Assembly: GCA_963753115.1 (NCBI GenBank)
Contig: CAVWBB010000029.1
Coordinates: 62,001-126,000, forward strand
DNA: 64,000 bases
Reading direction: 5' to 3'
DNA from: Bog-473 sp963753115
GTDB lineage: Bacteria; Actinomycetota; Acidimicrobiia; Acidimicrobiales; RAAP-2
A program made the position numbers and the translations under genes. A model generated the notes under the pieces. It worked only from the letters and a program-made list of their open reading frames with translations, made no database searches and was not told where the DNA came from. Shown piece after piece: positions 47,139 through 56,272 of this stretch (positions are counted from its first letter, which is position 1; every line of letters starts with the position of its first letter).

Positions 47139-47803
47139 AACTGCCCCATTTCACGCAACATGGCAGTCGAACGACCGGGGACGCGCTCGATCTGTTCGCC
47201 GACGAAACGGTTCTCCTGCAAAAGCTTTCTGTTAATTGGAGTTCGACGACGCCTGACCCTTCGATGGGCGAAAAGGTGGTAACCGCTAAATGGGATCACG
47301 GCACTATCGGCAAGCTGCTTCTTGAGCACACTGCCGTACGCCTTGCCGCGAGCGAAGACGTGGCCCGCGTCCTAGCGGAGGAGGGGCGAGACGCAGTGGC
47401 GACGTTGCTCACCGTCGAGAACCAAGCCGTCCGACCCCTACTCGACCAGATGTACGACAGTGCGAGGGGAGTGCAGCCCATTTACGTGGCTACCACATCC
47501 AGTTTCGTCGAACCTGCAGATGCTCTCTTCGATCTGCTCGGGCCGGCTCTGGAAAAGACGAAGCTGAATGAGACGATGGCCATCTTGACGGCGACTCTCG
47601 GCTCGGACCGACGTCGGCTCCGGAGCGCAAAGTTCATTCGTAAACATGCGCCGGCACATCCTGGACCACCGGGGCGCTGGTATGACCGGATTCCCGTTTT
47701 GTTGCGACTCCGTGCTGCCGAAGACCGTCTGCGGGGTTTTCCTTGGGGGGAGAGCAGCCTCGGTGACCGCAAGCTGGCGCGCCGCTATGACCGTGAGATC
47801 TGA
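47135..47803 (+). CDS. protein of unknown function in the SDR-HPP-GH15 operon
   Basis: 222 residues from ATG 47135 (ATGA overlap with the SDR stop). Mostly helical, no membrane segment, no signal peptide. Segments WDHGTIGKLLLEHTAVRLAA and LTVENQAVRPLLDQMYD suggest a four-helix-type fold, loosely like hemerythrin-like proteins, but the His ligand set is not complete. The C-terminus is basic. It overlaps the HPP gene by 17 bp. Confidence 0.55.
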   Translation: MKLPHFTQHGSRTTGDALDLFADETVLLQKLSVNWSSTTPDPSMGEKVVTAKWDHGTIGKLLLEHTAVRLAASEDVARVLAEEGRDAVATLLTVENQAVRPLLDQMYDSARGVQPIYVATTSSFVEPADALFDLLGPALEKTKLNETMAILTATLGSDRRRLRSAKFIRKHAPAHPGPPGRWYDRIPVLLRLRAAEDRLRGFPWGESSLGDRKLARRYDREI

Positions 47804-48368
47804 AACCCCAACCTTCTCTGCCCGCCCAACGTCGGCCCGCCTGACGCTCGGTGTGCGCTACCTGATCCTGAGCGGGATCCTGGTTGGGGCTGTCGGCCTG
47901 GCCGGTCGATTTCTGACCTGGCCACTCCTGACCAGCACGATCGGCCCGACGGCCTATGTCTTTGCGGCGCACCCCGACACCGAACCGGCACGCTTCCGTA
48001 ACGCTCTGGCGGGCCACGGGGTGGCGTTCCTGTGCGGGCTCGCCGCCCTGGCCGCCTTTGGGCTGACGCGGTACCCATCGATCAGTACGACAGGTTCCCC
48101 GTCACTGCGGCAAGTGGGGGCGGCGGTCACCGGGGTCGGTCTCACCGTCTTGTTGCTCGAACTCGTTGGCTCTCATCACGCGCCAGCCGCCGCAACGGCC
48201 CTGCTCATCACGACCGGACTGGCCAAGCCGGGTGCTCCACTGATCGGACTCGCGGTGGGGTTGGCGATCGTCATCGCACTCGGGCCGCTGGTTGGGCGTC
48301 TCCCACTCTCTCAGGCGCTTTCAAGGGTGCCGACTATGCAGCGAGCGTCTAGGAAGGTCGACGCGTGA
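47787..48368 (+). CDS. HPP-family membrane protein
   Basis: 193 residues from ATG 47787. Five hydrophobic segments; LLTSTIGPTAYVFAAHPDTEPARFRN matches the family's conserved proline-rich loop (usually SxGAxAVLLF...P.SP.AQPRN), and VGSHHAPAAATALLI the later histidine-proline block. Some cyanobacterial HPP proteins transport nitrite; the role here is unknown. Last codons overlap the GH15 start (GTGA). Confidence 0.75.
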   Translation: MTVRSETPTFSARPTSARLTLGVRYLILSGILVGAVGLAGRFLTWPLLTSTIGPTAYVFAAHPDTEPARFRNALAGHGVAFLCGLAALAAFGLTRYPSISTTGSPSLRQVGAAVTGVGLTVLLLELVGSHHAPAAATALLITTGLAKPGAPLIGLAVGLAIVIALGPLVGRLPLSQALSRVPTMQRASRKVDA

Positions 48369-50173
48369 AGCGCCCTCTCCGCGACGACAACCAGGCTCCT
48401 ATTGCCGAGTACGCCATTGTCGGCGACGGCCGCACAGTCGCGCTCATCGCAATGGATGGGAGCGTCGATTGGTGGCCATCTCCGAACCTCGACGCTCCAC
48501 CGCTCTGCGCTGCAATCATCGACCCTGGCCAAGGAGGACATTTTGTGCTCAGGCCCGTTGGGCCCCACGAGGTTGACCGACGCTACCTCTACAGGACAAA
48601 TGTCCTGGAATCGACGTACCGGACCGCCCAAGGGGTTGTCACGGTCACCCAGGCTCTGAATGTGGGATCCTCCGGTCGCTTGCCGTGGGTCGAGTTCGCC
48701 CATCGCATTGTCGCTTTGAGTGGGCAGGTGACGATGCATTGGGAATGGCGACCAGGAGATCGCTTCGGGCGGGCAGCCCCTTGGAACACCAGCTATCACG
48801 GCACCCCGCTGAGTGTCGTCGGTGATCAGGTCGTCGGCGTAATCGCCGACGACGCAACCGAGTGCATTGTCGATGACGATGGCGGTGCTATGCGCGGGAC
48901 CTTCACCGTAGAACCGGGAAATCACAGGACCATTGCGCTCGTCGCGAGCGACCACGAGCCGCTGTTCATACCGGACCCGGAGGCGGTGGAGGCACGCTTG
49001 GACCGGACTATTGAGTACTGGTGTCGCTGGAGTCATGGCTTGAACCATGCCGGTCCCTGGGCGAACGTGGTCGAGCGGTCGGCGTTGGCCCTCAAACTTC
49101 TCTTGGCCGAAGACACCGGCGCCATTGCTGCTGCCGCCACGACGTCGCTTCCGGAGCGCGTAGGCGGTGAAAAGAATTGGGACTATCGATTTGCTTGGGT
49201 GCGCGACACCTCGTTCACACTCGACGCATTCATCAACCTGGGGCTCCACGAGGAGGTTCAGCACTCGGTCGCCTGGCTCATCGATGCCATTAGACGAAAT
49301 GGCCCTGGCCTCAATGTCTTTTACACCTTGGGAGGCGAGGTAGACACCGAGCAAGAGGAGCTCGCTGCCCCGGGCTATGCGCACAGTCAACCGGTGCGGG
49401 CTGGCAACCGTGCCGCCGAGCAAACCCAGCTCGGGACCTACGGCGACCTTTTCGACACGATCTGGCGCTACTGCGAGCAAGGTCACGTGCTTGACGCATG
49501 CACAGCTCGTCTACTCGCGGATCTGGCTGACCAGTGCTGCGACATCTGGCGGAATCCTGATGCCGGACTCTGGGAACTGACTCAGCGTGAGCACTACACG
49601 ATCTCGAAGATCGGCTGCTGGGTTGCTCTGGACCGAGCTAGCCGTCTGGCAGACGAGGGCCAGATCATCGACGTTCGCTCAGCACGTTGGCACGATGAGG
49701 CAGAACACATCCGAAACTGGGTCAACGCCAACTGCTGGTCGGATACCAAGAGCTCCTACACGTTCTTCGCCGGTACTGAGGACCTCGACGCTGCAGTGTT
49801 ACTCGCGGCCCGAACTGGATTTGATCGCGGCGATCGGCTAACGACCAGCATCACCGCGATTCAGGATGAACTCGGCGCAGGACCACTGCTGTATCGCTAT
49901 ACCGGCGCCAACCTCGAAGAAGGTGCCTTTGTCGCGTGCACCTTCTGGATGGTTGAGGCTCTCGCTCTGACCCGACAGTGCGACGAGGCCACCGACTTGA
50001 TGCACCAAGCGGTTGGGCTCGTCAACGATGTGGGGCTCTTGTCTGAAGAGATCGATGTCCGCTCGCTTGCCTTCCTCGGAAACTTCCCCCAAGGGTTATC
50101 TCATCTGGCCCTCATCAACGCTGCGTTTACTCTTCAGCGCTGTGCCCGAACGGGAGGATCAGAAGCCGGGTGA
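48365..50173 (+). CDS. glycoside hydrolase family 15 protein (glucoamylase/trehalase-like)
   Basis: 602 residues from GTG 48365. N-terminal beta domain (IAEYAIVGDGRTVALIAMDGSVDWWPSP) followed by the alpha/alpha barrel with KNWDYRFAWVRDTSFTLDA, WRYCEQGHV and EEGAFVACTFWMVEALAL, where the Glu pair supplies the catalytic acid and base. Members hydrolyse alpha-glucosidic bonds; actinobacterial cytoplasmic forms include trehalases. No signal peptide, so an intracellular role such as trehalose breakdown is likely. Confidence 0.92.
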   Translation: MKRPLRDDNQAPIAEYAIVGDGRTVALIAMDGSVDWWPSPNLDAPPLCAAIIDPGQGGHFVLRPVGPHEVDRRYLYRTNVLESTYRTAQGVVTVTQALNVGSSGRLPWVEFAHRIVALSGQVTMHWEWRPGDRFGRAAPWNTSYHGTPLSVVGDQVVGVIADDATECIVDDDGGAMRGTFTVEPGNHRTIALVASDHEPLFIPDPEAVEARLDRTIEYWCRWSHGLNHAGPWANVVERSALALKLLLAEDTGAIAAAATTSLPERVGGEKNWDYRFAWVRDTSFTLDAFINLGLHEEVQHSVAWLIDAIRRNGPGLNVFYTLGGEVDTEQEELAAPGYAHSQPVRAGNRAAEQTQLGTYGDLFDTIWRYCEQGHVLDACTARLLADLADQCCDIWRNPDAGLWELTQREHYTISKIGCWVALDRASRLADEGQIIDVRSARWHDEAEHIRNWVNANCWSDTKSSYTFFAGTEDLDAAVLLAARTGFDRGDRLTTSITAIQDELGAGPLLYRYTGANLEEGAFVACTFWMVEALALTRQCDEATDLMHQAVGLVNDVGLLSEEIDVRSLAFLGNFPQGLSHLALINAAFTLQRCARTGGSEAG

Positions 50174-50433
50174 AGCCTCCGCGCAACACCAGTTCAGGAA
50201 TCGGCGGCTATCAAGAAACCGAGCCCTCGATTCCGGCGCACCTGGCGCTCTCCAAAGTTCGAGTCAGCTGGGGTTGCTTCCTCCTCGTATTGCCCTCCGG
50301 GCTGACGCGCGCCGTCGGTCTTCCTTCCGACAAGCGCTTCATGGAGACGATGCGTGTGCTTGGGCTCCGACATCTCGTCCAGGCAGCGGTAGTGGGGGCA
50401 GAACCGGCGCGCCCTGGTGGGCGTGTTAGTTGA
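50170..50433 (+). CDS. small hydrophobic protein at the end of the GH15 operon, possibly truncated
   Basis: 87 residues from GTG 50170 (GTGA overlap with GH15). Segments RVSWGCFLLVLPSGLTRAVG and RVLGLRHLVQAAVVG resemble the first part of actinobacterial membrane proteins of about 150-200 residues. The following sequence carries no continuation in any frame, so the gene may have lost its 3' part. It marks the start of the decayed right arm of the island. Confidence 0.5.
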   Translation: MKPPRNTSSGIGGYQETEPSIPAHLALSKVRVSWGCFLLVLPSGLTRAVGLPSDKRFMETMRVLGLRHLVQAAVVGAEPARPGGRVS

Positions 50434-51824
50434 TTTGATCCACGGAACATCGATGTTGCTTTTAGCGTGCGTCGATACACGGAGAAGGAGAGCGGCACTC
50501 TTGACGCCTGCGTGGCCTTCAGTTTCGCTGCCGGCGGTCTCACGGCAGCAAGAAATGACGTGGTACAATTGCAGATTGTCGACCGAAACTCTCGTGATGC
50601 ATTTGGTCAGATGGTGCCGCCAAAACTCTCCAAAATCGTCATGGAACGTGAACGTGAATCTCACGTCTGCCTTATCTTTCAACGCAAGAATTAGAAGATG
50701 GAACCAATGATCTTTGAGTCGTGCCACGCAACCTCGCTGTTTGATACAGAGGCCATGCGCTTTCGTCGAATTTTAAAGGGTGTAGAAGTCACGGCCGCCC
50801 AGTGCGACTCAATGGCGCCGCCTTCTACGGCATCGAACTCGATGAGCACTCCGAAAGCTTCACGGTTCTGCTCAATCCGGAGCACACGAACTGCTCGATC
50901 TTGGCGTCACACGCACACCTGCACGCAGTGTGGAGGCAACGTCACCGCGGAGTTGTCACTCGACGATCTCCAAGCCGCACTTGGGTGATCGATCGACCCT
51001 CGATCGACGCCTGACTATCTCGAGCACCCTTAGATCGGACCATTCCACAGCTCGTCGCTCTCGACTACTTAACCACTCAATGATGGCGTTGAAGGCCTGG
51101 TCGACCGTCCAGCTTCCGCCACCCGGATCTCCAGATCGTCGACACCTCGGCATCGAGTAGGCGGCGGAGCGAGCTCGGCACGGTCGCACCGCTGACCATC
51201 CCGCCGCGACGAACCGTTCGTGAAGCGTTTCCTCGATCAGATGAACCGTCCAGTGGTTGACGTCGTAGGTGTAGGGCTTCCCGGTATCCCGATCGACGCC
51301 CGCAGGCGAGCCTTCTGGCACCACTTGGTAGTAGATCCCGAAAATGCGCACAACTCGGTGAGCGTGGCCGGTGATGCGGTCAGCGGAGGGGAGCGACGCC
51401 GGTGAGCTTGGCGTATGCAGCCATGCGGCCGGGCGTGTACGCGACCTCGATCAACCGTCACTTCGACGATGGCTGCTTCCGGAGGGTCAGGTGTTGCGCA
51501 AGAGTTCGCGCTCAAGGGCGAGCAGGGCACCGGTCGTCACTGGGCACTCCTCCTGGCACGAGGGTGAGGAACGGGACCAAGAAGATCGCTTTGCTGGCGA
51601 ACTGGCGAACGGGATTGGCCGACCCTCCTGATCGGTGAAGGGGATCGAGGAGCGCGGCAGGACCCGCACGGTCCATCTGGTCGCCGATCGAGGCGGGGGG
51701 GGCCATGAACCCGCATCGAGCGACGACAGTCCGATGCTCAAGCGGCTCCTGAGGCCAGAAAGATGCCAGCAACCAGGAGTGTAAGCTTGCGTCGCAATCC
51801 CATAGCGTGCACAATAGCTGTCAT
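50434..51824. other. 1.4-kb island stretch with no recognised gene
   Basis: Several short frames occur (for example 50467-50694 plus and 50956-51351 minus, the latter including HWTVHLIEETLHERFVAAGW), but none matches a family I recognise and none has a convincing ribosome site. The stretch lies between an apparently truncated gene and a frame-broken MarR gene, so it is probably degraded sequence. Confidence 0.45.
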
Positions 51825-52321
51825 ATGCAACAAAGTTCCACCGTCGCGCCGGCCGAGGAGCAGCTGGTCGATGTCGTCCTCAGTGCCAGCCGGGTACTCG
51901 TGGCCTCGCCGCCCGGTCCTCGCTGACGTGGGAGAGAGGTCACCTTGACCCAATACCGCTCGCTGGTGGTCCTTGCCTCCCGCGGTCCCCAGGGCGTCGC
52001 CGCTCTCGCCGAGGCGGTTTCCGTCACGCCTCCACCGCGTCGAGGATGTGCGACCGGCTCGTCAAGAAGGGTCTGGTGACCCGCCGGACCAACCGGCGCG
52101 ACCGACGCCAAGTCCGCATCGCCCTCTCTTCTGGCGGGCGCCTCCTGGTTGACACCGTCACCGCCCGGCGCCGTCAAGAAATCGAGCGGCTTGTGGGGTC
52201 TATTCCCGAAGAGTCACGTTCCGGTCTCGTCGCAGCGCTGGGCCATCTGAGCGAGACAGCGGGTGAGGTACCCGAACAGGACTGGAGCACGGCTGGGACC
52301 TGTGAGCGCACCGCCGAGTGA
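51825..52321 (+). pseudogene. MarR-family regulator with broken reading frame
   Basis: From ATG 51825 the frame reads MQQSSTVAPAEEQLVDVVLS and then hits a stop at 51927; the family sequence goes on in other frames with TLTQYRSLVVLASRG, ALAEAVSVTP and, from 52046, MCDRLVKKGLVTRRTNRRDR, the winged-helix wing of MarR proteins. At least two frame changes are needed. The end overlaps the start of the ClC remnant, as in an operon where MarR regulates the channel. Confidence 0.65.
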
Positions 52322-54361
52322 GGATGCGCTCGGCGGACACCCGCACCCCAGCAGTTCGGTCGCGCCCGCGGCCTGCCGCAGCGGTGGGCCGATGGCTCCG
52401 ATCGTCGTCGTACTTACAGCGCTGGATCGTGCTCGGCATTGCCATCGGGGCGATCGCTGGGCTCGGAGCCGTCGTGTTCTACGAGGCGCTGCGGCTGTGC
52501 ACACATTTCTTCTTGGAGGTCCTCGCCGGCTACACCGTCCCCCCTCCGCTGGAGAGGGACATGTCGCTGGTTCGGCGCACGCCGCCCGGCCCTGGGCGTT
52601 ACCGCTTGTCGCAGGTGGCGGCGCCTTGCTCGGTGCGCTTCTCGTCTACCACTTTGCCCCTGAAGCTGAGGACACGGCACCGACGCCGCCATCTCGGCGG
52701 TCCACCACAACCCCAAGGGAGTGCGCTTCCGCGCGGTAATCGTCAAAATCGTCGCCTCCGCCCTGACCATCGGTTCGGGTGGATCCGGTGGGCGTGAGGG
52801 GCCGACGGGACAGATCAGTGCCGGTTTCGGGTCGCTGCTCACGCGCTGCTCGAACTTGAGCCTGCCGACGGACGTATCGCCGTCGCGACGGAAATCGGAT
52901 CGGGCATCGGCGCCATCTTCGGCGCGCCGCTCGGGGGCGCCGTCTTGGCTTCCGAGATCCTCTACCGCGATGACTTCGATCCCGCTGCGCTGTTGCCTTG
53001 CTTCATCGCCTCGTCCGTCGGTTACGCCATCTTCGGATCGTTCGAAGGCTTCGGCCCACTCTTCGGCTTCGTCGGGGCATACCACTTCGACGATCCCGCC
53101 CAGCTGGGGTGGTTCGCGCTCATAGGAATCCTCGGCGGCCTGATTGGGCTCCTCTATGCCAAGGGCTTCTACGGCTTCGCTGAGGTCTTCTCCGGGATCC
53201 CCAAACTCCCGAAGTGGGTGAAGCCGGCGATCGGCGGGCTCATGGTGGGTGCCATAGGCATCGCCATTCCCGAGGTTCTCGGCACCGGCTACGGCTGGAT
53301 CCAGAAGTCACTCGGTCCTGAACTCCTCGGCATCCCGCTGTGGATCGTGCTCATCGTGCCTTTCGCCCGGATCGTCGCTACTGGGCTTTCGATCGGTTCG
53401 GGAGGATCGGGAGGCATCTTGGCCGGCATGGTGATCGGTGCCTTCATGGGTGCCGCCGTCTGGCGGCTCTTGGAGCCGATCGCGCCGTCAATGGGCCAAG
53501 ACCCTGCGCCGTATGTCATCGTCGGCATGATGTGCTGCTTTGGCAGCATCTCGCGGGCGCCATTGGCGGTGATGCTATGGTGGCCGAGATGACGGGCAGC
53601 CTTTCGATTCTCGCGCCTGCCCTTGTCGGGGTCGGTCTGCCGTGGCTCATCGTGCACCACTTCGATGACACGATCTATCGAAGTCAGATCCGCACCCGTT
53701 CGGACACCGAGGCCCAGCGCATCATGGCGGGCTGCCCTCGCTCGCCACCATTCCGACGAAGAACGCCATGACACCACCGCGGCTCGTTCTGCCATCGTCA
53801 ACGCCGGCGGCGGAACCCCGCGATCTCTGCCGGTCTGCCGACGTGCCTGGTGCGCCGGTCATCGACGCCGCCGGCCGCTTCGAGGGGACTATCTCGACTG
53901 GTTGAGCTCAACGAGTCGTCGGACCTCAAGGCAACAGTCGGGAGCCTTGCCGACGCCGGCGCCCCAGCAATCTCAATGAATAGCAACCTCGACCGGCTCT
54001 TGAGTCGATCGCGTCGGCGCACTTGTCGTGGGTGCCAGTGCTCGATGACGACCGCCGCGTTGTGGCCACGCTGTCCGTCTCGGATTCCTTCCAGGCCTAC
54101 CGCCGAGAGCTGCTCGCCTCCGCTGAGCGGGTGAGTGCGCTGGGCGCAACGGCTGGCGCATACGAGATTGCCGTAACCAAGGATTCCAACTTGGCTGGGC
54201 GGCAGCTGTGCTCGGCGGGGTTCCCCGAAGGCACGCTCGTGACCTCGATCGCACGCAACGGAAGCGTTCTGGCTCCGACCGGCGACGTGGTCCTTGAAGC
54301 TGGAGATTGCCTCTGGGTACTCGGCCAAGATCCATCAGACGTCGCGTCCACTGTCTCCTAA
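52318..54361 (+). pseudogene. ClC-type chloride channel with CBS and TrkA_C domains, multiply frameshifted
   Basis: Pieces in successive frames rebuild one protein: WIVLGIAIGAIAGLGAVVFY (52.4 kb), VAGGGALLGALLVYHFAPEA, LTIGSGGSGGREGPTGQISA (the GREGP selectivity segment), GAIFGAPLGGAVLASEI, LSIGSGGSGGILAGMVIGAF, MVAEMTGSLSILAPALVGVG, a CBS-pair region (about 53.8-54.1 kb) and a TrkA_C-like end, YEIAVTKDSNLAGRQLCSAG to VLEAGDCLWVLG, with a stop at 54361. At least five frame changes are required. The intact protein would be about 680 residues. Confidence 0.8.
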
Positions 54362-54373
54362 GGGTAGCCAAGT

Positions 54374-54870
54374 GCCTTTGATCGACTTCTCCACAAGCCC
54401 ACCCGGTGGCTGCGGCAGATGCTTAGGGCGCCCACCTACCTCTATCGAGCACGGCTGGGGATCGTCTTCGGTTATCGCTTTGTCATGATCGAACATTGCG
54501 GCCGCAAGAGTGGCAGACGCCGTTTCACGGTCGTCGAGGTAACTCGCCACCTACCGCGGGAGTGGGTGTGTACCTCAGGAACCGGGCCCGACGCCGACTG
54601 GTATCGCAATCTCCAAGCCGGCGGCCTCGTAGCGATCTGGGTCGGGTCTGGCGACACCGAGCGTCCGTCCGTTTCGTCGATGCCACCGAGGCTGCTGAAG
54701 TGATGGGAGCCTATGAACGCGCTCATCCCAAGACGGCGGCCAAGCTCTACTCGGTGATGGGCGTGTCCTATGACGGGACGGATGAGGGTCGCGTCGAGAT
54801 GATGGCCAACATTCCGATGGTCGCGTTCAGCCCTAGGGACGTGCACACCCGTGGTGCGGCATTTCTCTAG
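54374..54870 (+). pseudogene. deazaflavin (F420)-dependent nitroreductase-family protein, frameshifted
   Basis: One frame reads FDRLLHKPTRWLRQMLRAPT, YRFVMIEHCGRKSGRRRFTV and DADWYRNLQAGGLVAIWVGS; after about 54655 the match moves to another frame with SVRFVDATEAAEVMGAYERA and ANIPMVAFSPRD. These are the family blocks of Ddn-type F420H2-dependent reductases. A single missing base would explain the break. The N-terminus has no clear start; an in-frame ATG lies at 54419. Confidence 0.7.
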
Positions 54871-54932
54871 CGAGTCCTTGATGGTGTTCTCAAGCGGATT
54901 CTGCACGAAGCGGGCCTCTAAGGACTATCCCT

Positions 54933-55100
54933 TTAACGGCCCGCGGCCTCTCCAACGCAGAAATCGGCGCGGAGCTCTACATCAGTGAGACGACCGTCAA
55001 GACCCGCGTCACACACGTCCTCCAGAAACTCGGCGTCCTCGACCGCGTCCAAGTCGTCGTGCTTGCGTACCAGACCCGGGTTCGTAACGTGAGCTCTGCC
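54933..55100 (+). pseudogene. C-terminal LuxR/NarL helix-turn-helix fragment
   Basis: The frame reads LTARGLSNAEIGAELYISET followed by TVKTRVTHVLQKLGVLDR, the DNA-binding end of a NarL-type response regulator. The receiver domain and start are missing. It abuts the truncated end of the integrase gene on the other strand, which suggests a deletion joined the two. Confidence 0.7.
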
Positions 55101-55103
55101 CAC

Positions 55104-55658
55104 CTAGGCCTCAGAGCGGCCGCAAGTGCGGCTGCCCTGTTTGACCAACCACTGGCCAAAGTTGGTCAGAGCCGTCCGTGAACCCGACTTTGAGTTCTCC
55201 TCCTTAGGGTTTCCTTGGGCTGTCTTTGCTGCATCGAGGTCGAGGAGGATCGAGTCGGCGTGGCGGGAGAGCTCTCGAACCGGCTTGGTCCATGCTTTTG
55301 AGGGCTTCAAGCAAACCCTCACCCGACTGGTCGCTGCCCTCCTAGTACCGATTGGGACCGAGAGATCGCTGTCGATCGCCTGCTTGTAGAGGCCGAATAC
55401 AACACTGAGTACTCGTTCAGAAGGCCGCAGATCGGTACGGTGAGCAGCAACGTGTTCGGTGAGCCGGGTGCGGAGAAGTGTCGCAGCGTCTTGGGCTGCT
55501 TGCTCGGTCCCGAAGGTCCCAGGAATTTGCTTACGATCCCCGGGTTGAGTGATGAGTCCAGTTGGGTAGTACTTGATGATCCAGGCCGTCGTGCCGCTCG
55601 CGTACTTCCTGGCGTAGATCCGGACCGGGTCGGCGTAGGGGTCAGGCCGCCTTGGCAC
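55104..55658 (-). pseudogene. integrase N-terminal fragment (tyrosine-recombinase type)
   Basis: 184 residues from ATG 55658. The start (DPVRIYARKYASGTTAWIIK) looks like the arm-DNA-binding domain and the following helical part (RTALTNFGQWLVKQGS) like the core-binding domain of phage-type integrases. The catalytic domain with the R-H-R-Y residues is missing; the frame runs into the LuxR remnant. It overlaps the excisionase gene by 17 bp. The assignment rests on N-terminal resemblance and position beside the right attachment repeat. Confidence 0.6.
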
Positions 55659-56034
55659 GATGCCCCCCTTCCCGTCGTGTGTCGATCGACTTCAGGACGT
55701 CGACCACGTCCATCTCCGGGAGGACCCCATCGGGCTCTGTATCCGGCACTTCGGCCGTCACCTCCCCGCTCACATGGCGGAGGCGATCGATGTATTCGAA
55801 GTGATCGCTCGGGTGCCAGCGTCGACCCTGGATCTCTATTGGAAGTGGGCGTGGGAAGTAGGGCTGTTGCATCAGCCGCTGGATCGACCGCCGTTGGTGG
55901 AAAGCCAATACATCGGCGTCGGTCCAGAGCCGCCCCGTGGGTGGTGCCGGTGCGGGCACGTATGTGTCTGTCGGTTCCAGACGCCCGACCGTTCCAAGGA
56001 AGGGATTTCGTGCAGTAGGGCGCGACATGCTCAT
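55642..56034 (-). CDS. AlpA/MerR-like excisionase-type DNA-binding protein
   Basis: 130 residues from ATG 56034. Residues about 36-80 (LWTDADVLAFHQRRSIQRLM, then FPRPLPIEIQGRRWHPSDHF) match the winged-helix pattern of AlpA-type regulators and excisionases, in which FPxP and a late WxxxD are typical. It lies 95 bp inside the right attachment repeat and overlaps the integrase start, the standard xis-int arrangement. A Pro-rich N-terminus and an acidic C-terminus flank the domain. Confidence 0.65.
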   Translation of the reverse strand: MSMSRPTARNPFLGTVGRLEPTDTYVPAPAPPTGRLWTDADVLAFHQRRSIQRLMQQPYFPRPLPIEIQGRRWHPSDHFEYIDRLRHVSGEVTAEVPDTEPDGVLPEMDVVDVLKSIDTRREGGHRAKAA

Positions 56035-56064
56035 GAAGCGTCATGGATGACTTGTGGCCGTTGG

Positions 56065-56093
56065 TGTCGCGCCTCGGGGTATTCGTGTCGCGC
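56065..56093. repeat. two direct TGTCGCGC boxes (candidate integrase arm sites, right)
   Basis: TGTCGCGC at 56065-56072 and 56086-56093, 21 bp apart, 36 bp inside the right attachment repeat. They mirror the pair at 31077-31096. Confidence 0.4.
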
Positions 56094-56128
56094 CGAACCT
56101 TCTGACCAGGGGTTATTCAGCGGTCCGT

Positions 56129-56223
56129 AAGATCTACACGATCTTCGAGGGGACGTCCGAGGTGCAGCGGCTGGTGATCTCCCGGGCGATCTCGGGCATC
56201 CACATCAACTGATCTACCAGGGA
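56129..56223 (+). repeat. right direct repeat of the island (attR-like)
   Basis: A 95-bp copy of 30903-30997 with two silent differences; it still encodes the last 27 residues of the acyl-CoA dehydrogenase including IFEGTSEVQR but has no upstream gene body. Backbone sequence resumes after it. Confidence 0.9.
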
Positions 56224-56272
56224 ACGTTGGACGGAACGGGCCCAGGCAGCCTTGGGGCGGCCGGATCTGTGA

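Larger units (their letters stand above)
30903..56223. mobile_element. 25-kb genomic island flanked by 95-bp direct repeats
   Basis: The island lies between two copies of the 3' end of an acyl-CoA dehydrogenase gene. Supporting evidence: 93/95-bp direct repeats at the boundaries; an AlpA-like excisionase and an integrase N-terminal fragment next to the right repeat; TGTCGCG-type short repeats just inside each end; visibly lower G+C and more AT-rich intergenic stretches than the flanks; and a cluster of decayed genes at its right side. The layout is that of a tyrosine-recombinase island that integrates into a gene's 3' end and restores it. No conjugation or phage structural genes are present, and the integrase is truncated, so the island is probably immobile now. 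Confidence 0.8.

Noticed and set aside
50434..51824. Several 60-130-codon frames considered as island genes
   Set aside because: No convincing start sites, family similarity or consistent codon use; adjacent genes are clearly decayed.
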